In this document: positions 55,375-63,738 of the stretch, in pieces
How the letters are laid out: each line of letters opens with the position of its first letter
Numbering within the stretch: position 1 is the first letter of the stretch
NCBI GenBank assembly: GCA_024278835.1
Contig: JAJRSK010000033.1
Span: forward strand, 99,809-163,808
DNA from: Campylobacterales bacterium
GTDB taxonomy: Bacteria > Campylobacterota > Campylobacteria > Campylobacterales > QNZT01
DNA: 64,000 bases
Direction: 5' to 3'
Notes under the pieces: generated by a model
Seen by the model: the letters and a program-made list of their open reading frames with translations, nothing else
What the model was told of the DNA's origin: nothing
The model's database searches: none
Program-made: the position numbers and the translations under genes

Positions 55375-56529
55375 TTAAAATTTATACGTAAAGGTACTCC
55401 CTTGCTTGGGTGATGAGACGATATTCAAGCTAACATCATTTTCATCAATAATCTTTTTAACGATATTGAGCCCTATCCCAAATCCTCCCTTGTCCAAATC
55501 TTCACGATAATAGCGTTCAAAGATTTTTTCAGGCTTCTCTATACCTACACCATAATCACTAACAGAGAGCACAATCTTCTTATCATGATAGTACAACTTC
55601 ACCTTTATAGTGCCATTTTCATAGGAGTATTTAATAGCATTGGAGAGTGTATTATCGATGATGCGTTGCAGTTTTGTTTTGTTAAAATAAATCACTATAT
55701 CTTTTTCTATCTCTGTTTCTATCATGATAGCCCTCAGCGAGGCGACAACTTGAAAGTAATCAATCCTATCTATCAAAAATCGAGTAAAATCAATCGACTC
55801 CTTTGGGTACTCGATACTGTCCTGCTTGATAAGATAATCCATATCATTGTAGATATTTGACAAGGTTTTAGAGGCTGCTTTGATGCGTGTGAGGTATTTA
55901 CTCTCGCCATTTTTTCTTGAGAAAAGGTCTATGTTGACATTGATGATACTCAAGGGTGTATTGATTTCATGCATGGAGTCTTTCATAAAGTTATCTAGCT
56001 GCTTATTGACTTTTTCAAAAGGCAGAGCAAACTGTTTAAAAATAAAATAAGAGATAATAAAAAGCATCAGCAATATCAACAATCCTATCAAAAGTCCAAT
56101 TTGATATATCTCATAATTTTTACTCTCAGACTCAACGATGAGATAATCTGCACCAAAGTATCTCTTTTTAGGCAAAGGTTGTACATAAAAACGCCTATTT
56201 TCATACGCATAGTACCCCTTTGTCATGATAAGAGGCAAATCATCAATCAATGAAAATATAGGATGGAAATTTTCATCATACAAACCCGCACGACTCTCAT
56301 TGTAACGCGGAAAATTAAAATATGAATCTTCCACACTTGGCTTATAGTTATCCATCTTCCCTATAATTTCATAAGAGAGATTTTTAAGAAAGAGTTCATT
56401 CTTGGCTTCGTTGATACTGGTGACAAGCTGCATATAGACAAACAGCGGTACTATCATGATAGCCGCGATGATAAGCGCATACAGCACCCCATACTTTAGA
56501 GCATATCCATCACGAGATTCAAGCGTCAA
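55375..56529 (-). CDS. Sensor histidine kinase
   Basis: 384 residues. Membrane segments lie near 15-38 and 146-166, with a roughly 105-residue periplasmic part rich in Tyr and Asp. The HisKA phospho-His is in FMKDSMHEINTPLSI, and the ATPase boxes are NTLSNAIKYSYENGTI, SDYGVGIE and GGFGIGLNIVKKI. No HAMP is obvious. Overlaps the response regulator by 11 bases. Three copies of the dispersed palindrome lie inside the gene. Confidence 0.9.
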   Translation of the reverse strand: MTLESRDGYALKYGVLYALIIAAIMIVPLFVYMQLVTSINEAKNELFLKNLSYEIIGKMDNYKPSVEDSYFNFPRYNESRAGLYDENFHPIFSLIDDLPLIMTKGYYAYENRRFYVQPLPKKRYFGADYLIVESESKNYEIYQIGLLIGLLILLMLFIISYFIFKQFALPFEKVNKQLDNFMKDSMHEINTPLSIINVNIDLFSRKNGESKYLTRIKAASKTLSNIYNDMDYLIKQDSIEYPKESIDFTRFLIDRIDYFQVVASLRAIMIETEIEKDIVIYFNKTKLQRIIDNTLSNAIKYSYENGTIKVKLYYHDKKIVLSVSDYGVGIEKPEKIFERYYREDLDKGGFGIGLNIVKKIIDENDVSLNIVSSPKQGSTFTYKF

Positions 56530-57175
56530 TTTTGTATCCTAATCCACGCACATTAACGATAAGTTCGTGTTGTAGTTTTTTTCTCAGTTTATTTATCTGT
56601 ACACGGATGTTGGCAGGGTCTATATCTTCACCCCATACCTCTTCTTGAAACGCTTCGATACTCACCACACTCCCACGATGTTTGATAAGTGACTCTAAAA
56701 TTCTCTTTTCAGTTTTAGTGAGTTCTATCGTTTTTCCCTCTTCTAGTAAGGTAAAGTTCTTTGTATCATAGGTATAAATATCATCTAGTGTAATCAACTC
56801 TTTTTTAGCATGCAAACACTCCGCACGAAGCGCATGCTCCACCCGTATCTGTAACTCTTTAAGGTCAAAAGGTTTTTTGATATAGTCACAACAACCCAGT
56901 TCATATCCCTTGACCAAATCATCTACGTGGGTTAAAGAAGTGATGAAAAGTGCGGGTATCATGATATCCCTCTCACGCAGCGACTTTAAGAGTTCAAATC
57001 CATCCATGCCAGGAACTTTCACATCTAAAAGCAGTAAGTTATAACCCCCTTCATAGGCAGCATCAAAGGCAGCATCACCATTGTCAAAAGCATCAACATG
57101 TAAACCCAAATCATCTAAAAACTCTTCCACACTCACCCTAAGCGCATACTCATCTTCTAAAAAAAGTATTTTCAC
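56519..57175 (-). CDS. OmpR-type response regulator
   Basis: 218 residues. Receiver: LEDE, phospho-Asp in LLLLDVKVPGMDG, Lys in CDYIKKPFD. Winged helix with ELTKTEKRILESL and a VRGLGYKI end. Sandwiched between the Cache sensor gene (4-base overlap) and the kinase gene, so all three are one coupled unit. Confidence 0.92.
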   Translation of the reverse strand: MKILFLEDEYALRVSVEEFLDDLGLHVDAFDNGDAAFDAAYEGGYNLLLLDVKVPGMDGFELLKSLRERDIMIPALFITSLTHVDDLVKGYELGCCDYIKKPFDLKELQIRVEHALRAECLHAKKELITLDDIYTYDTKNFTLLEEGKTIELTKTEKRILESLIKHRGSVVSIEAFQEEVWGEDIDPANIRVQINKLRKKLQHELIVNVRGLGYKIDA

Positions 57176-58281
57176 CGTATCTTTCCTTCTATCTTCTTTT
57201 TGTACTGTTTTTCTAAAATGATATTTATCAATGCTTCCTTATCATAAGTTTTCAATATCTCTCGCGCACTCTCTTCAAAAATTATCTTCTCATCTTCAGA
57301 CAATTCCTCTAACAAATCAAGAAAAGCACGATCATAAACACTTCTATAAGCCCCCTTCTTTCTCTCACCGCTCTCTACGACATTATAAAGATCTGTTTTA
57401 GAGATATTGAGAAAAAAGGAGATATTATCTTTCATCTTCTCATACTCACTAAGTCTGTTTTTTGTCACAGATAAAACGTAAAAGCCTATTTTTTCACCAG
57501 CAGAATCACGCATCACATCTATGATATGTAAGAACTTCTCTGTTATGATAAAGTTTTCTCTCTCTATAAGCTTAGAATCTATCTCTTCTAAGTCAAAAAA
57601 CACGGTGCTATTATAGTTTTTATTAGACACGATAAAACTACCAAAAGAGGGATTTTCACGCATCAAGGTCGCCACATCTAAAAAATCATCATACATCAAA
57701 ACAGTCAATTCGATATCACGCTTTCGTAAAATCATCGTTATATCATCAAAAGTCTTTATCGCTTCGATATACCCTATCAAATCATCCCCATCTCTAAAAG
57801 GTGTGGTCGCTTTGATGGTCAAGAGTCGTCCAGGATCGATGGAGACTTTGGGTTTTCGAATCTTGCGTATGCGTTGTAAATCTTCCCGAAACCCCTCTAG
57901 TGGCATACCGGCAAAAGTATTGTCCCAACTTCGTGCAAAGATATATAAATCTTTGGTTAAAAGTTGCGTTCTGACATCTTTGATAAAAGTGTATTGTTTG
58001 AGTTTATTAAGTTTGTTGATAAGGATAGTATAGCCAAGGTCTTCATCCTCATCCAAGAGTGCTTCTTTGAGGGCTTTATCTCCCGAAAGAGAGACTGACA
58101 AAAAGAGTGCATTTGATTTTTGAATGTCCATTTCATGACGAAAGAGCGCCAAGACATTGTCTGATACTTCATTGAGTCTGCTAGTTTCTACTTTGGCATT
58201 GACCCAGAAAATAGAAGCTATCATGATAGCAAACAATATAAAAAAAAGTGATAAAAAAAGCACTTTATAATTTTTCAGCAT
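57172..58281 (-). CDS. Stand-alone membrane Cache-type sensor protein
   Basis: 369 residues. One N-terminal membrane segment (about 7-27) anchors a large Cache-like domain (30-275, with FIKDVRTQLLTKDLYIFARSW and TPFRDGDDLIGYIEAIKTF), clearly similar to the MCP at 53356. The last 90 residues are helical and charged with no output domain or second clear membrane segment. First gene of the sensor-regulator-kinase unit. I infer a third component that passes a ligand signal to the kinase. Confidence 0.75.
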   Translation of the reverse strand: MLKNYKVLFLSLFFILFAIMIASIFWVNAKVETSRLNEVSDNVLALFRHEMDIQKSNALFLSVSLSGDKALKEALLDEDEDLGYTILINKLNKLKQYTFIKDVRTQLLTKDLYIFARSWDNTFAGMPLEGFREDLQRIRKIRKPKVSIDPGRLLTIKATTPFRDGDDLIGYIEAIKTFDDITMILRKRDIELTVLMYDDFLDVATLMRENPSFGSFIVSNKNYNSTVFFDLEEIDSKLIERENFIITEKFLHIIDVMRDSAGEKIGFYVLSVTKNRLSEYEKMKDNISFFLNISKTDLYNVVESGERKKGAYRSVYDRAFLDLLEELSEDEKIIFEESAREILKTYDKEALINIILEKQYKKKIEGKIR

Positions 58282-58374
58282 CCAATCCCTTTGATGAAGA
58301 AATTGTACCTAAAAAGCGTTATATTCCCCTTTTTTATCAAAGAAGCTATACAATAAAAGAAAAAAGAGCAGTTT

Positions 58375-59445
58375 ATGGCTGATGATGCTGAAAAGACGGA
58401 AGAACCCTCACAGAAGAAGATTGACGACGCCAAAAAGGAGGGAAATGTCCCTCGTAGTCAAGATACGAGTGGATTTGTCACGCTCTTGGTTGCTGTTGCT
58501 GCTACTTTCGCCCTGCTAGGCTTCATCCATAGCCGTTTAGATAAACTCTATATCTATTATCACTCCCTTATGGGCACAGAATTGACCAAAACAGTCGTAT
58601 TTGATATCGGATTCAACTCCCTCAAAGAGTTGCTTTTTATGATAGTGCCCCTAGCCTCTATCGTGGCACTCTCTGGTATCATCGCAGGTGTGATGCAATT
58701 TGGCTTTAACTTCACCACCAAGCCCATAGAGCCAAAACTCAGTAAGCTTGACCCCATCAAAGGATTTGGCAAACTTTTTTCTATGAAAAAGGTTATCGAG
58801 GGGGTAAAGATTACTGCTAAAGTAGCTATCATCTTTACGGTGGCTTTTTATTTTCTTTTTGCATTTACTGAAGAGTTAAGTACGGTGATTAACTTTCCTC
58901 TTGTAGAACAGCTAAAATGGCTACGCGATAAAATCATCATCATGGTGGCTGTCATGTTGGTGCTCTTTTTTATCCTAGCGCTTGTAGATTTAATGATTGT
59001 ACGTTTTCAATACTTCAAAGATTTACGCATGAGCAAACAAGAGGTCAAAGATGAATACAAAAATATGGAAGGTGACCCTCAAGTCAAGGCACGCATCAAA
59101 CAAGTACAGATGGAGATGGCACAAAAACGCATGATGCAAGACATCCCAAGCGCAGATGTTATCATCACCAACCCAACCCACTACTCCGTTGCTATCCGCT
59201 ACGACAAGGGCAAAGAAAACGCGCCAAGAATCATCGCCAAAGGGGTTGATCACCTAGCCCTAAAGATAAGAGAAATTGGGAGAGAAAACCTCATCCAAAT
59301 AGTAGAAAACCCTCCCCTAGCACGAGAACTCTATAAATCTTGTGAATTGGATGAAACGATTCCAGACACACTCTTTAAAGCAGTCGCGGAAGTCTTGGCT
59401 TTTGTCTATCAGGCAAAGCGTAAAAACTCAACCACTATGCACTGA
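58375..59445 (+). CDS. flhB: Flagellar export gate protein FlhB
   Basis: 356 residues. N-terminal EKTEEPSQKKIDDAKKEGNVPRSQD is typical. Four membrane segments lie near 33-51, 86-108, 147-165 and 186-208. The autocleavage site NPTH is at 266-269, and its C-terminal part controls the switch of exported substrate. Stands alone here, divergent from the Cache sensor. The stop codon TGA forms part of the loop of the following terminator. Confidence 0.95.
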   Translation: MADDAEKTEEPSQKKIDDAKKEGNVPRSQDTSGFVTLLVAVAATFALLGFIHSRLDKLYIYYHSLMGTELTKTVVFDIGFNSLKELLFMIVPLASIVALSGIIAGVMQFGFNFTTKPIEPKLSKLDPIKGFGKLFSMKKVIEGVKITAKVAIIFTVAFYFLFAFTEELSTVINFPLVEQLKWLRDKIIIMVAVMLVLFFILALVDLMIVRFQYFKDLRMSKQEVKDEYKNMEGDPQVKARIKQVQMEMAQKRMMQDIPSADVIITNPTHYSVAIRYDKGKENAPRIIAKGVDHLALKIREIGRENLIQIVENPPLARELYKSCELDETIPDTLFKAVAEVLAFVYQAKRKNSTTMH

Positions 59446-59455
59446 AAGTGCATAG
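59435..59455 (+). terminator. Terminator overlapping the flhB stop
   Basis: CTATGCAC, loop TGAAA (which includes the stop codon), GTGCATAG, then GTTCTTTTT. Perfect 8-bp stem with a U-run. Confidence 0.7.
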
Positions 59456-59462
59456 GTTCTTT

Positions 59463-59481
59463 TTCGGACTGAAAGTCCGAA
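59463..59481. repeat. Second hairpin with the same TGAAA loop
   Basis: TTCGGAC, TGAAA, GTCCGAA at 59463-59481, 7 bases after the flhB hairpin and just beyond the end of the transposase remnant. It may be an end hairpin of an IS200/IS605-type element. Confidence 0.4.
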
Positions 59482-59487
59482 CTACGC

Positions 59488-59598
59488 CTATTCCAATATC
59501 ACTGTGTTTGTGTCACGGTTTGATGGATTTCGATGATGCTCAAGATACTCTTGCACTATCTCTTCAGTGGCATTTACTATGCTAAAACCTTGGCAAAA
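59488..59598 (-). pseudogene. Remnant of an IS200-like transposase C-terminus
   Basis: Reading the reverse strand gives GFSIVNATEEIVQEYLEHH, then a short tail ending NTVILE and a stop at 59488. The pattern resembles the end of Y1-type (IS200) transposases (a helix with a YxxxH/E ending). A stop codon directly upstream and no catalytic HUH or Tyr region show that only a fragment remains. The family assignment is tentative. Confidence 0.4.
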
Positions 59599-59639
59599 TC
59601 ATAGAAAATCAACATACAAAGTCTGCTTGAAGAGAACAA

Positions 59640-59655
59640 CCGATGCAAGCATCGG
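59640..59655. repeat. Inverted repeat downstream of the NIT gene
   Basis: CCGATG, CAAG, CATCGG; 6-bp GC-containing stem followed by GGAAATCTTC. Could be an IS end hairpin or a terminator for the reverse PilJ/NIT operon. The remaining bases to 59712 show nothing else. Confidence 0.4.
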
Positions 59656-59712
59656 GGAAATCTTCTTGATTATACCTTTATAGTTAGTGATTCAATAAGT
59701 TGGTATAAGTAG

Positions 59713-61350
59713 CTATTCTCTTCTTAAATTTACTGTTACAATAAAATCTGTTTCATTTTGTGAGTTGCTATTTATCTGGAAATTCCCATCAATGGAGGAG
59801 ATTAATTTACTAAGTTTTCGAAGATTTTCTTTTGCTTTATTTAATTTTACAACTCGTGCCTCTTTTTTATAAATATTGTTATAACGAGCATTTTGAATCT
59901 CTTTTATCTCCTCTTTTGTAAAATGACTATTATTCTGTTTTAGTGTAAATCTAATGGCACTCTCTAGTTTGGTCTGTGCGATATTGTCGATATTTAATAT
60001 GAGAAAATGTTTTGAGTTTGAAGATTTTATTGTGTACTCTAAAAGATAGTTGAGTGCTTCATATATTTTATCAATATTTCCTACGCAGTATGTAGGAATT
60101 GAATAATCAAGCTTGTATTTAAACCCTATATCTCTTTTTGCTGTTTTTGCTGTAAACTGGTTTATGATGTGGGCAAACTCTTCCATGGGGTTAAATGCTC
60201 CAATTGATTCGCTTATATCTGCTTGAGATGTATCTGCTTGGGTAGCATTTATTAGTGGTATATCTGTTGCTCTTTGCCCAGTTCCAGAATGTTCTGCTTT
60301 TTCAAATAGTGAGTTTGATGTAGAGATATCGGTCATTCTCTTTTTACGTATTATCTCTTTATTTTCAGAATTGTAAGTTTCCCTTTTTCTCACAATATCT
60401 CTGTATAACGCTCTACTTTTTGATTTAGCTTTTTGTGAATGAAGTAATAAAAAGAGAGAAAGTAGCAAAAATAAGGAAATTGCGATATTGTATATCAATG
60501 ATTTAGGATATGAAGTTTCATTTGTAAGTTGTGATTTTATATGGTTATAGAGTTTCACTTCACTTTGTATGACTCTATCTCTTTTTTGGTCTGCTTGTTC
60601 AAACCATTTTTGGACACTAAGTTGATAATTCCCAGTTGTTACCCCGCGGGCGATATATACTCTTAAGTTTGAGTAAAATTTAGAAAAGTCTTGTAACTGT
60701 AAATTTTCTTGAATATCAATAGATATAGGAAATTTATCTTTTGTTAAAATATCTTCCCAAAGCAACAAATCTTGTTCATCCATCTTTTTTGAAGAAGCCA
60801 CTATGTAAGTGATAAAACTTTTCTCTTTAGCTATACTATTTCTATACTCCATAAAATCACTATATGCATAAAGCTCTTTTTTTAAGTTACTTAATCCTAA
60901 AGAGAGCTCTTCTGTCTTGTTTTTTATCTCTCTTAAGATGGCGTCAGAAAGTTCGTCTTGATAATATGAGATAATTATATCTCTATAGTCAGAACTTACA
61001 ACATCAACACGTGAGCGGACATATTGTAGGTTGCTTGAAAACTTTGGATTGTTACGTATAAATTGATTTGCATTTTTTAGGGCACTATCTGTTTTATCTC
61101 TGCTTGTCTGTATTTTTGAAAAGTCTATTTTCCCATTTTTTCCTAGATATAGAGCACTAGAAGCACACTCTTGTTCTATTTTTTTAAGAACTTCATTTGT
61201 CTTTTTAATGTAAGAGATATATTTATCAGCATCTTGTGCAATTTGATAACTTTTGTATGAGATGTATGATTGATAAATAAAATAACCACTCAATAGTGAA
61301 ATCACTATTAGCGTTATAAAAAGTATAGTTTTATTAATTATGGTTTTCAT
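59713..61350 (-). CDS. NIT-domain membrane receptor with degenerate kinase-like ATPase domain
   Basis: 545 residues. A membrane segment (about 7-27) is followed by a periplasmic helical domain (30-280) with the NIT-type pattern SSALYLGKNGK...SRDKTDSAL, then a second membrane segment (284-304) and a linker rich in Thr/Ser. The tail (385-543) looks like a histidine-kinase ATPase: NIDKIYEALNYLLEYTIKSS stands where the N-box should be, and DGNFQINSNSQNETDFIVTVNL where the end should be. There is no HisKA His, no DxGxG box and no GxGLG. I infer a nitrate/nitrite-type receptor with a pseudokinase output. It overlaps the upstream gene by 17 bases. Confidence 0.7.
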   Translation of the reverse strand: MKTIINKTILFITLIVISLLSGYFIYQSYISYKSYQIAQDADKYISYIKKTNEVLKKIEQECASSALYLGKNGKIDFSKIQTSRDKTDSALKNANQFIRNNPKFSSNLQYVRSRVDVVSSDYRDIIISYYQDELSDAILREIKNKTEELSLGLSNLKKELYAYSDFMEYRNSIAKEKSFITYIVASSKKMDEQDLLLWEDILTKDKFPISIDIQENLQLQDFSKFYSNLRVYIARGVTTGNYQLSVQKWFEQADQKRDRVIQSEVKLYNHIKSQLTNETSYPKSLIYNIAISLFLLLSLFLLLHSQKAKSKSRALYRDIVRKRETYNSENKEIIRKKRMTDISTSNSLFEKAEHSGTGQRATDIPLINATQADTSQADISESIGAFNPMEEFAHIINQFTAKTAKRDIGFKYKLDYSIPTYCVGNIDKIYEALNYLLEYTIKSSNSKHFLILNIDNIAQTKLESAIRFTLKQNNSHFTKEEIKEIQNARYNNIYKKEARVVKLNKAKENLRKLSKLISSIDGNFQINSNSQNETDFIVTVNLRRE

Positions 61351-61993
61351 GTTTTTCCAAATCTTTGACTAATAGAGAGATAATATTTGGTATAAAACTC
61401 TCTTGATTGTTTTCCACAATATTTTTAAAAGCAATCCATGAACTGTTTGATGCATGGTTACTGTTAAATAACTTTATCTCTTTTTTTAGCTCTTGCATGT
61501 TATTTGTCTTATCAAAGTCTAAGTTGATAGCCATGTAAAGTTTAGAAATCATTAACAGATGAAACTTACTTTCAGACCTATTATGCTTTTGAACTTCAAG
61601 TATTGACCCAGCACCTTCAAGCATAGTGTCACTAAAATCTAACATCGATGAAACATTCTCTTTTGATATATCAGAGGATATTGTCTCTTTCATTTGGTCT
61701 TTACTGTATGAGAGAAAGTCAAGGATATTTTTAGTATCAGCATTGTTACTATTTTTGGCGATAAACCTAAAGTTCTCTTCAAGTTTTTTTATCGAACGAT
61801 TTAATTCCTCTTTTAGTGCAGATTTTTTTGGATCATGGTAGAGATAGAGATAATCATTGGCAATCTTTTGACTTAGGTATTTGATATCTTCTGTTACACT
61901 AATAATCTTCTGCTTATCTGTAGTTGCATAAGCACTAAGTGTCATACAGCTAATAATAAGAGAGATAAAGAATATTTTGTTCACAGCATACAT
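61334..61993 (-). CDS. Exported PilJ-like protein with degenerate binding boxes
   Basis: 219 residues from the ATG at 61993, which gives a signal peptide (VNKIFFISLIISCMTLSAYA); longer starts at 62014 and 62032 lie inside the upstream gene. IISVTEDIKYLSQKIANDYLY aligns with the first PilJ box of the neighbour (LINIAGKQRMLSQRIAKDYMY), but the AGKQRM core is lost; the second box is also eroded (KFHLLMISKLYM). It is probably a paralogue that keeps the fold but not ligand binding. Confidence 0.65.
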   Translation of the reverse strand: MYAVNKIFFISLIISCMTLSAYATTDKQKIISVTEDIKYLSQKIANDYLYLYHDPKKSALKEELNRSIKKLEENFRFIAKNSNNADTKNILDFLSYSKDQMKETISSDISKENVSSMLDFSDTMLEGAGSILEVQKHNRSESKFHLLMISKLYMAINLDFDKTNNMQELKKEIKLFNSNHASNSSWIAFKNIVENNQESFIPNIISLLVKDLEKHENHN

Positions 61994-61994
61994 T

Positions 61995-62795
61995 TTATTT
62001 GTATAACTCCACATAAAGTTTAGTGATTTCATCCATTTTACCAGTTATATCATCAGTCGTTGTAAATACGATAAAAGGCAATCCACCTTTTTCGATATTT
62101 AGATAAAACTTATAGACAATTTTCCAAAGTTTATTGATTTTGTTTAGTTTTTGGTTGATTGTAGTTGTGTTGGTTGCATTTGCCATCAAATCGTTGTGGT
62201 TTTCCGTAAAGAGTTCTACTGCTTCTTTCATCTGTGTAATAGTATTTTTATCAGTAATTCCTGATTGATAAGCGATATAATATTTTGCAATTCTCTGAGC
62301 AAGCATTCTCTGTTTTCCACTTTTTGCAACGATGTTAGACTCTTTAAGTTTTACAGAGGTTTTAATAGAATCAACAACATATTGGCTACCTTCTAAGATA
62401 GATTCACTTAAATCTAGTGCTAATTGTGCATTGTCTTGGTTAAACGGTTGGTTAGAAATTTCTTTAAACTCATCCATACTCATGTTCACAAACTCTAAAA
62501 GGTTTGTAATTTCTTCATCATTAATAGAGTTTAAAAGTTTTTTATGAGCATTTGAAAACTCTCCTATAGAAATTTTGAGTTGTTTATTTGCCTTACTTGT
62601 TGCAATTTTTTTGCCTTTATACATATAATCTTTAGCTATCCGTTGAGATAACATTCTCTGTTTTCCTGCTATGTTGATGAGTTGAACTGTATCTGATTTT
62701 GTAGAATTGTTAACAGTTGGAGTATTATCTACTGCATTTACAGAAGATAACAGAAGTGATAAAAATAGCCCTATTTTTATATAAATATTTTTCAT
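61995..62795 (-). CDS. Exported protein with two PilJ-type sensor repeats
   Basis: 266 residues with a signal peptide (to about residue 21). Two PilJ/NarX-P-box-like motifs are present: IAGKQRMLSQRIAKDYM at 42-58 and KSGKQRMLAQRIAKYYI at 158-174, each followed by long helices. PilJ domains normally form the periplasmic part of chemoreceptors and nitrate sensors; here there is no membrane or signalling domain. The stop is 2 bases before the next gene's start and 16 bases after the upstream stop. Confidence 0.75.
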   Translation of the reverse strand: MKNIYIKIGLFLSLLLSSVNAVDNTPTVNNSTKSDTVQLINIAGKQRMLSQRIAKDYMYKGKKIATSKANKQLKISIGEFSNAHKKLLNSINDEEITNLLEFVNMSMDEFKEISNQPFNQDNAQLALDLSESILEGSQYVVDSIKTSVKLKESNIVAKSGKQRMLAQRIAKYYIAYQSGITDKNTITQMKEAVELFTENHNDLMANATNTTTINQKLNKINKLWKIVYKFYLNIEKGGLPFIVFTTTDDITGKMDEITKLYVELYK

Positions 62796-62811
62796 TTTTC
62801 ATTTTTCCTTA

Positions 62812-63591
62812 TTAATTTGTTTTAAGTGCAGCATATAAACCCGTTGCATTATTCATATCATTTAAAATATCATTTGATTTTTTATAAATCAGTGAGGGAA
62901 TAAATTTTGATTTAGATTTATTCATAATTTCAAAAAACATAAAAGAACGTTTAACTTTTTTTAAAAGCGTTGATATTTCTGCTGTGTTATGTTCATATTT
63001 GGTTAGTGTTTGTAATGAAGTTTTAAAAAGTTCCATGGCACTACTCATTTTTTTTGTAAACTGTGAATCGTCAATACCCCACACTTTTAACATGTAAAGA
63101 CTTGCCATACGTTGAGATAACATTCTTTGTCGTCCTGCCATATTAATGATTTCGCCAGATTGTTTTCCTGTTTGTTTTGCAAAAAGTTTTGTGCTATTGT
63201 CTGCCACCTTGAGCAGAGTTTCTAAATCGTTTTGTAAAACTTGGGCACTCTCTTTTGTAGGTTCAATAGTAAGTTTTTGCTTGATTAGTTCCCAAAGTTT
63301 TTTTGCTTCTTGCAGACTTTTTTTGGTAGCTTCATCATTTGTAAACTTTGATAAGGAGTCCATGTGCTCCTCAAATAAGATTACTATTTTATTTAAATCA
63401 TCTTCAGGTTTTCCAAAACTATTTCCCATGCCTACCATCGCATAGTCTTTAAGCATCCTTTGTGTGAACATTCTCTGTTTTCCAGCTACATCTACAGCTT
63501 CTGAGATATTTTTTATCTCTATGGCAGATACAAAGCTAAACATAAAAGTTGATAAAATCAATATTCGTAATAATTTATTTAAATTGTTCAA
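62812..63591 (-). CDS. Exported protein with two PilJ-type sensor repeats (first of operon)
   Basis: 259 residues, TTG start at 63591 with AAGGA about 10 bases upstream; no in-frame ATG would preserve the signal peptide (ILILSTFMFSFVSA). Boxes VAGKQRMFTQRMLKDYA at 35-51 and MAGRQRMLSQRMASLYM at 151-167. The architecture equals that of the next gene, with low overall similarity outside the boxes, so the duplication is old. No output domain. Confidence 0.75.
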   Translation of the reverse strand: MNNLNKLLRILILSTFMFSFVSAIEIKNISEAVDVAGKQRMFTQRMLKDYAMVGMGNSFGKPEDDLNKIVILFEEHMDSLSKFTNDEATKKSLQEAKKLWELIKQKLTIEPTKESAQVLQNDLETLLKVADNSTKLFAKQTGKQSGEIINMAGRQRMLSQRMASLYMLKVWGIDDSQFTKKMSSAMELFKTSLQTLTKYEHNTAEISTLLKKVKRSFMFFEIMNKSKSKFIPSLIYKKSNDILNDMNNATGLYAALKTN

Positions 63592-63700
63592 TATTTTAAA
63601 TCCTTATTAATTTAATGTAATTATAATATATAATAAATACTTAAAAATCGTCTAAATTTTACTTATCTTTAATATATTTTGATAAAATAGTCATATCTTA
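63592..63700 (-). promoter_or_regulatory. AT-rich leader of the PilJ/NIT operon
   Basis: Very AT-rich; reverse-strand TATAAT-like sequences lie near 63620-63635, upstream of AAGGA and the TTG start. No operator could be defined. Confidence 0.35.
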
Positions 63701-63738
63701 GACGTAATGGAGGCTATTTTATTAGGCACAGGGGTGGC

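Larger units (their letters stand above)
3002..58228. repeat. Dispersed palindrome family TATCATGATA
   Basis: Exact copies by eye start at 3002, 3532, 8497, 9358, 9945, 12602, 12644, 16985, 18002, 19517, 24442, 27131, 28654, 29310, 32843, 35314, 38583, 40224, 45652, 47341, 47815, 48615, 52150, 55580, 55720, 56452, 56957 and 58219. In genes most are read ATC-ATG-ATA (Ile-Met-Ile) and several as Tyr-His-Asp. About one third lie between genes or on stop codons. The entry covers the span, not a continuous element. Confidence 0.75.
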
